Shown: positions 62,509 through 64,000 of the stretch, piece after piece
How positions within the stretch are numbered: the first letter of the stretch is position 1
Layout of the letters: the number at the start of each line of letters is the position of its first letter
From: Chimonanthus salicifolius
Lineage: Eukaryota > Streptophyta > Magnoliopsida > Laurales > Calycanthaceae
Direction of reading: 5' to 3'
Assembly: GCA_013350335.1 (NCBI GenBank)
Contig: CM023534.1
Location: 15,808,802-15,872,801 of the forward strand
Length of the DNA: 64,000 bases
Position numbers and translations under genes: made by a program
The notes under the pieces: generated by a model
Seen by the model: only the letters and a program-made list of their open reading frames with translations
Databases searched by the model: none
Told to the model about the DNA's origin: nothing

Positions 62509-63178
62509 TCGGCCACACATTATGCGGCAACCAAGACTTCCTTTTTGTCAAGTCTCCGACGCATACACTTATTTTTTCTCTCTCAAGGTTGTTCCACTGT
62601 CGGTGGTGCACAACACACACACGCCAAGACTCCTTGATTTTCTCCTGCAAGTTTTTATGTATCGTAGTGGAAAGACTCTCATTCTCTGCTAGTGTCCCTA
62701 TTGCAAACACACGCTGGCCTTCTTGATTTTCAGAGGAGAAGATCTCGGTTCTCCCGTAGAAAAAGAGCCAACAGTCAATACTTAGAGCACCCGACTAATC
62801 TTCGGGGCATGTGCAAGCCTCTCTACCCACACACACTGGGTAACTTTATGAGGAGTGGCCATTTGAAGTAGAGTGAGAAGCGAACACAAGACTCCTACTT
62901 CCTGAGACGAATTCCTAACCATCATTCCAGCCCCTCTGCCTTATCGTCCCAGTAACTTTTTTTTTCAACTCTACTATGTCGTCTTGATTAGGTTGAAGGG
63001 TGAAGACAAAGAGAGGGCTTCACAGAAGAAATAATCATTAATATCATAGGCATATAGGATGATAGTTGAGCCTTTTATCCCCACAAAATTGACTGCCATG
63101 TGGAGCCCACAAGGGCCCATTTGATCCTTTTATCCCCAGAAACTTTACCCTAGTTTATAATTAGACAATTCTAACAAG

Positions 63179-63609
63179 TGGCATTAGAGTCATATCTTCA
63201 GATCAACGCATATTGATTAAGGGGATTCTCTAGCTGGACAGGATGACCGGCGACGTTCTATCTGTCCAAGAGCCTCGTTTGTAGGTGTGTTCTATTTGTC
63301 AGAGAGACTCATTTTTGTTGGGGGGGGGGGCGGGGGCGGGGGGAGGGATTGTTGGGTCAGAGAACAAGACACACATTAGTTGTGAAGAGAGATTTAGGGA
63401 CTTATAAAGGACTTGGGTCACTCCACCAACTGGGGTAGCCTTTGGCACTGGATACCCAGTCCGCCTTAGGACCTGAATATCCAGTCAAAAGAGTAGTCTA
63501 TTAGGCGAAGTGCCTCAAGTTCTTTTATAAATTTTCAGATCGCCTTCTACACTATCAATGTGAGACTTATTCACAGCCAGTTCCAAAAGCCTACAAATTA
63601 TTCCTAACA
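63179..63609 (+). mobile_element. Short LTR-retroelement remnant (unit 2 copy)
   Basis: The primer-binding site is damaged (TGGCATTAGAG). The 3' LTR spans 63350-63609. The purine tract before it is expanded to long G runs. Confidence 0.6.
63318..63347 (+). other. G-run with quadruplex potential
   Basis: About twelve G, C, five G, C, six G, A, three G. Four or more G tracts with one-base loops fit a very stable G-quadruplex pattern. The unit 1 counterpart (16041-16064) has shorter runs. Confidence 0.7.
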
Positions 63610-64000
63610 ATTATGACATCATTTTGTCTAACAGTACGGCCGAATTTTTTATACTTAGCATATGTTAACTACTTTTTTCCTTAATTGTCAGTATTTTAGA
63701 TGTAGTTCGTGCATCCTTCCAATCAATATTAGCAAAGTCAATTTCAACCACATTTATTTATACAAGAGTTTTTTCATATAATTTAAAGAAAAGTCTGCCA
63801 TAGAAGCCTTATAATGGGGTCTTATTATTCCCTAAGGAAACTATTTTCCATGGAAGGTTTAGAGAAAAATGGTACAATCAATCAAAAACATAGTTGGCAA
63901 TTAATTTTCTTTATAAAACCTGTAATATAAATGCCACACTTTTCTGACAAAGAATTTCCAATATGCTGACTTTTTTAAAAAAAAATTGAAACAAAACCCC

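Larger units (their letters stand above)
60605..62830 (+). repeat. Copia-LTR-like repeat, tandem copy B (unit 2)
   Basis: Counterpart of 13345-15540 with the same two insertions in the same positions, so both insertions are older than the duplication. Confidence 0.6.
52190..64000 (+). repeat. Segmental duplication unit 2, main part, open at the window edge
   Basis: Collinear with about 6140-16740. Individual elements of unit 1 recur in order: DNA transposon, palindrome cluster, SINE-like element, tandem copia-like repeats with solo LTR and hAT element, short LTR remnant. Extra in unit 2: 55757-56153 and the hAT foldback element 57926-58750. The match still holds at base 64000. Confidence 0.93.

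Overview
This is nuclear DNA from a flowering plant. It is AT-rich, holds one intron-containing R2R3-MYB gene with plant-type exon lengths, and is otherwise packed with long-LTR retrotransposons, solo LTRs, hAT-type elements, SINE-like and TRIM-like sequences. I cannot name the species. The number of old insertions suggests a medium or large genome.

Layout. 1-4469: decayed repeats (a Ty1/copia gag pseudogene, a TRIM, a Ty3/gypsy integrase remnant). 4470-4837: a foldback element in which a tandem duplication begins. About 4565-21660 is the first duplication unit; it ends with the only convincing gene, a subgroup-1 R2R3-MYB close to MYB60 (17370-18644, minus strand, three exons). From about 21660 the same sequence starts again as unit 2 (21660-22979, 44641-~44770, ~52190-64000) and is still collinear at the window edge. 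Unit 1 reaches its MYB stop codon about 0.65 kb after the matching point, so a second MYB copy is predicted just outside the right edge.

Unit 2 has been split by two nests of LTR elements, each with TG...CA ends and 5-bp target duplications. Nest 1 (22980-44640) is four deep: E1, a solo LTR; inside it E2, a solo LTR; inside it E3, a solo LTR; inside it a complete non-autonomous LARD-type element of about 11 kb (25482-36433, minus strand). The two ~3.64-kb LARD LTRs look identical by eye except for one base in a poly-T run, so it is very young. Its internal region has no gag or pol but carries a piece of a cellular gene on the opposite strand. Nest 2 (44985-51937) is solo LTR E4 with solo LTR E5 inside it. 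E5 carries a series of perfect or near-perfect hairpins.

Working order of events: foldback, copia-type and hAT insertions; tandem duplication of the MYB locus; entry of E1, then E2, then E3, with solo-LTR formation; E4/E5 and a hAT foldback element (57926-58750) only in unit 2; last, the LARD. Apart from the MYB, nearly all open frames in the window lie in repeats and show no sign of selection.
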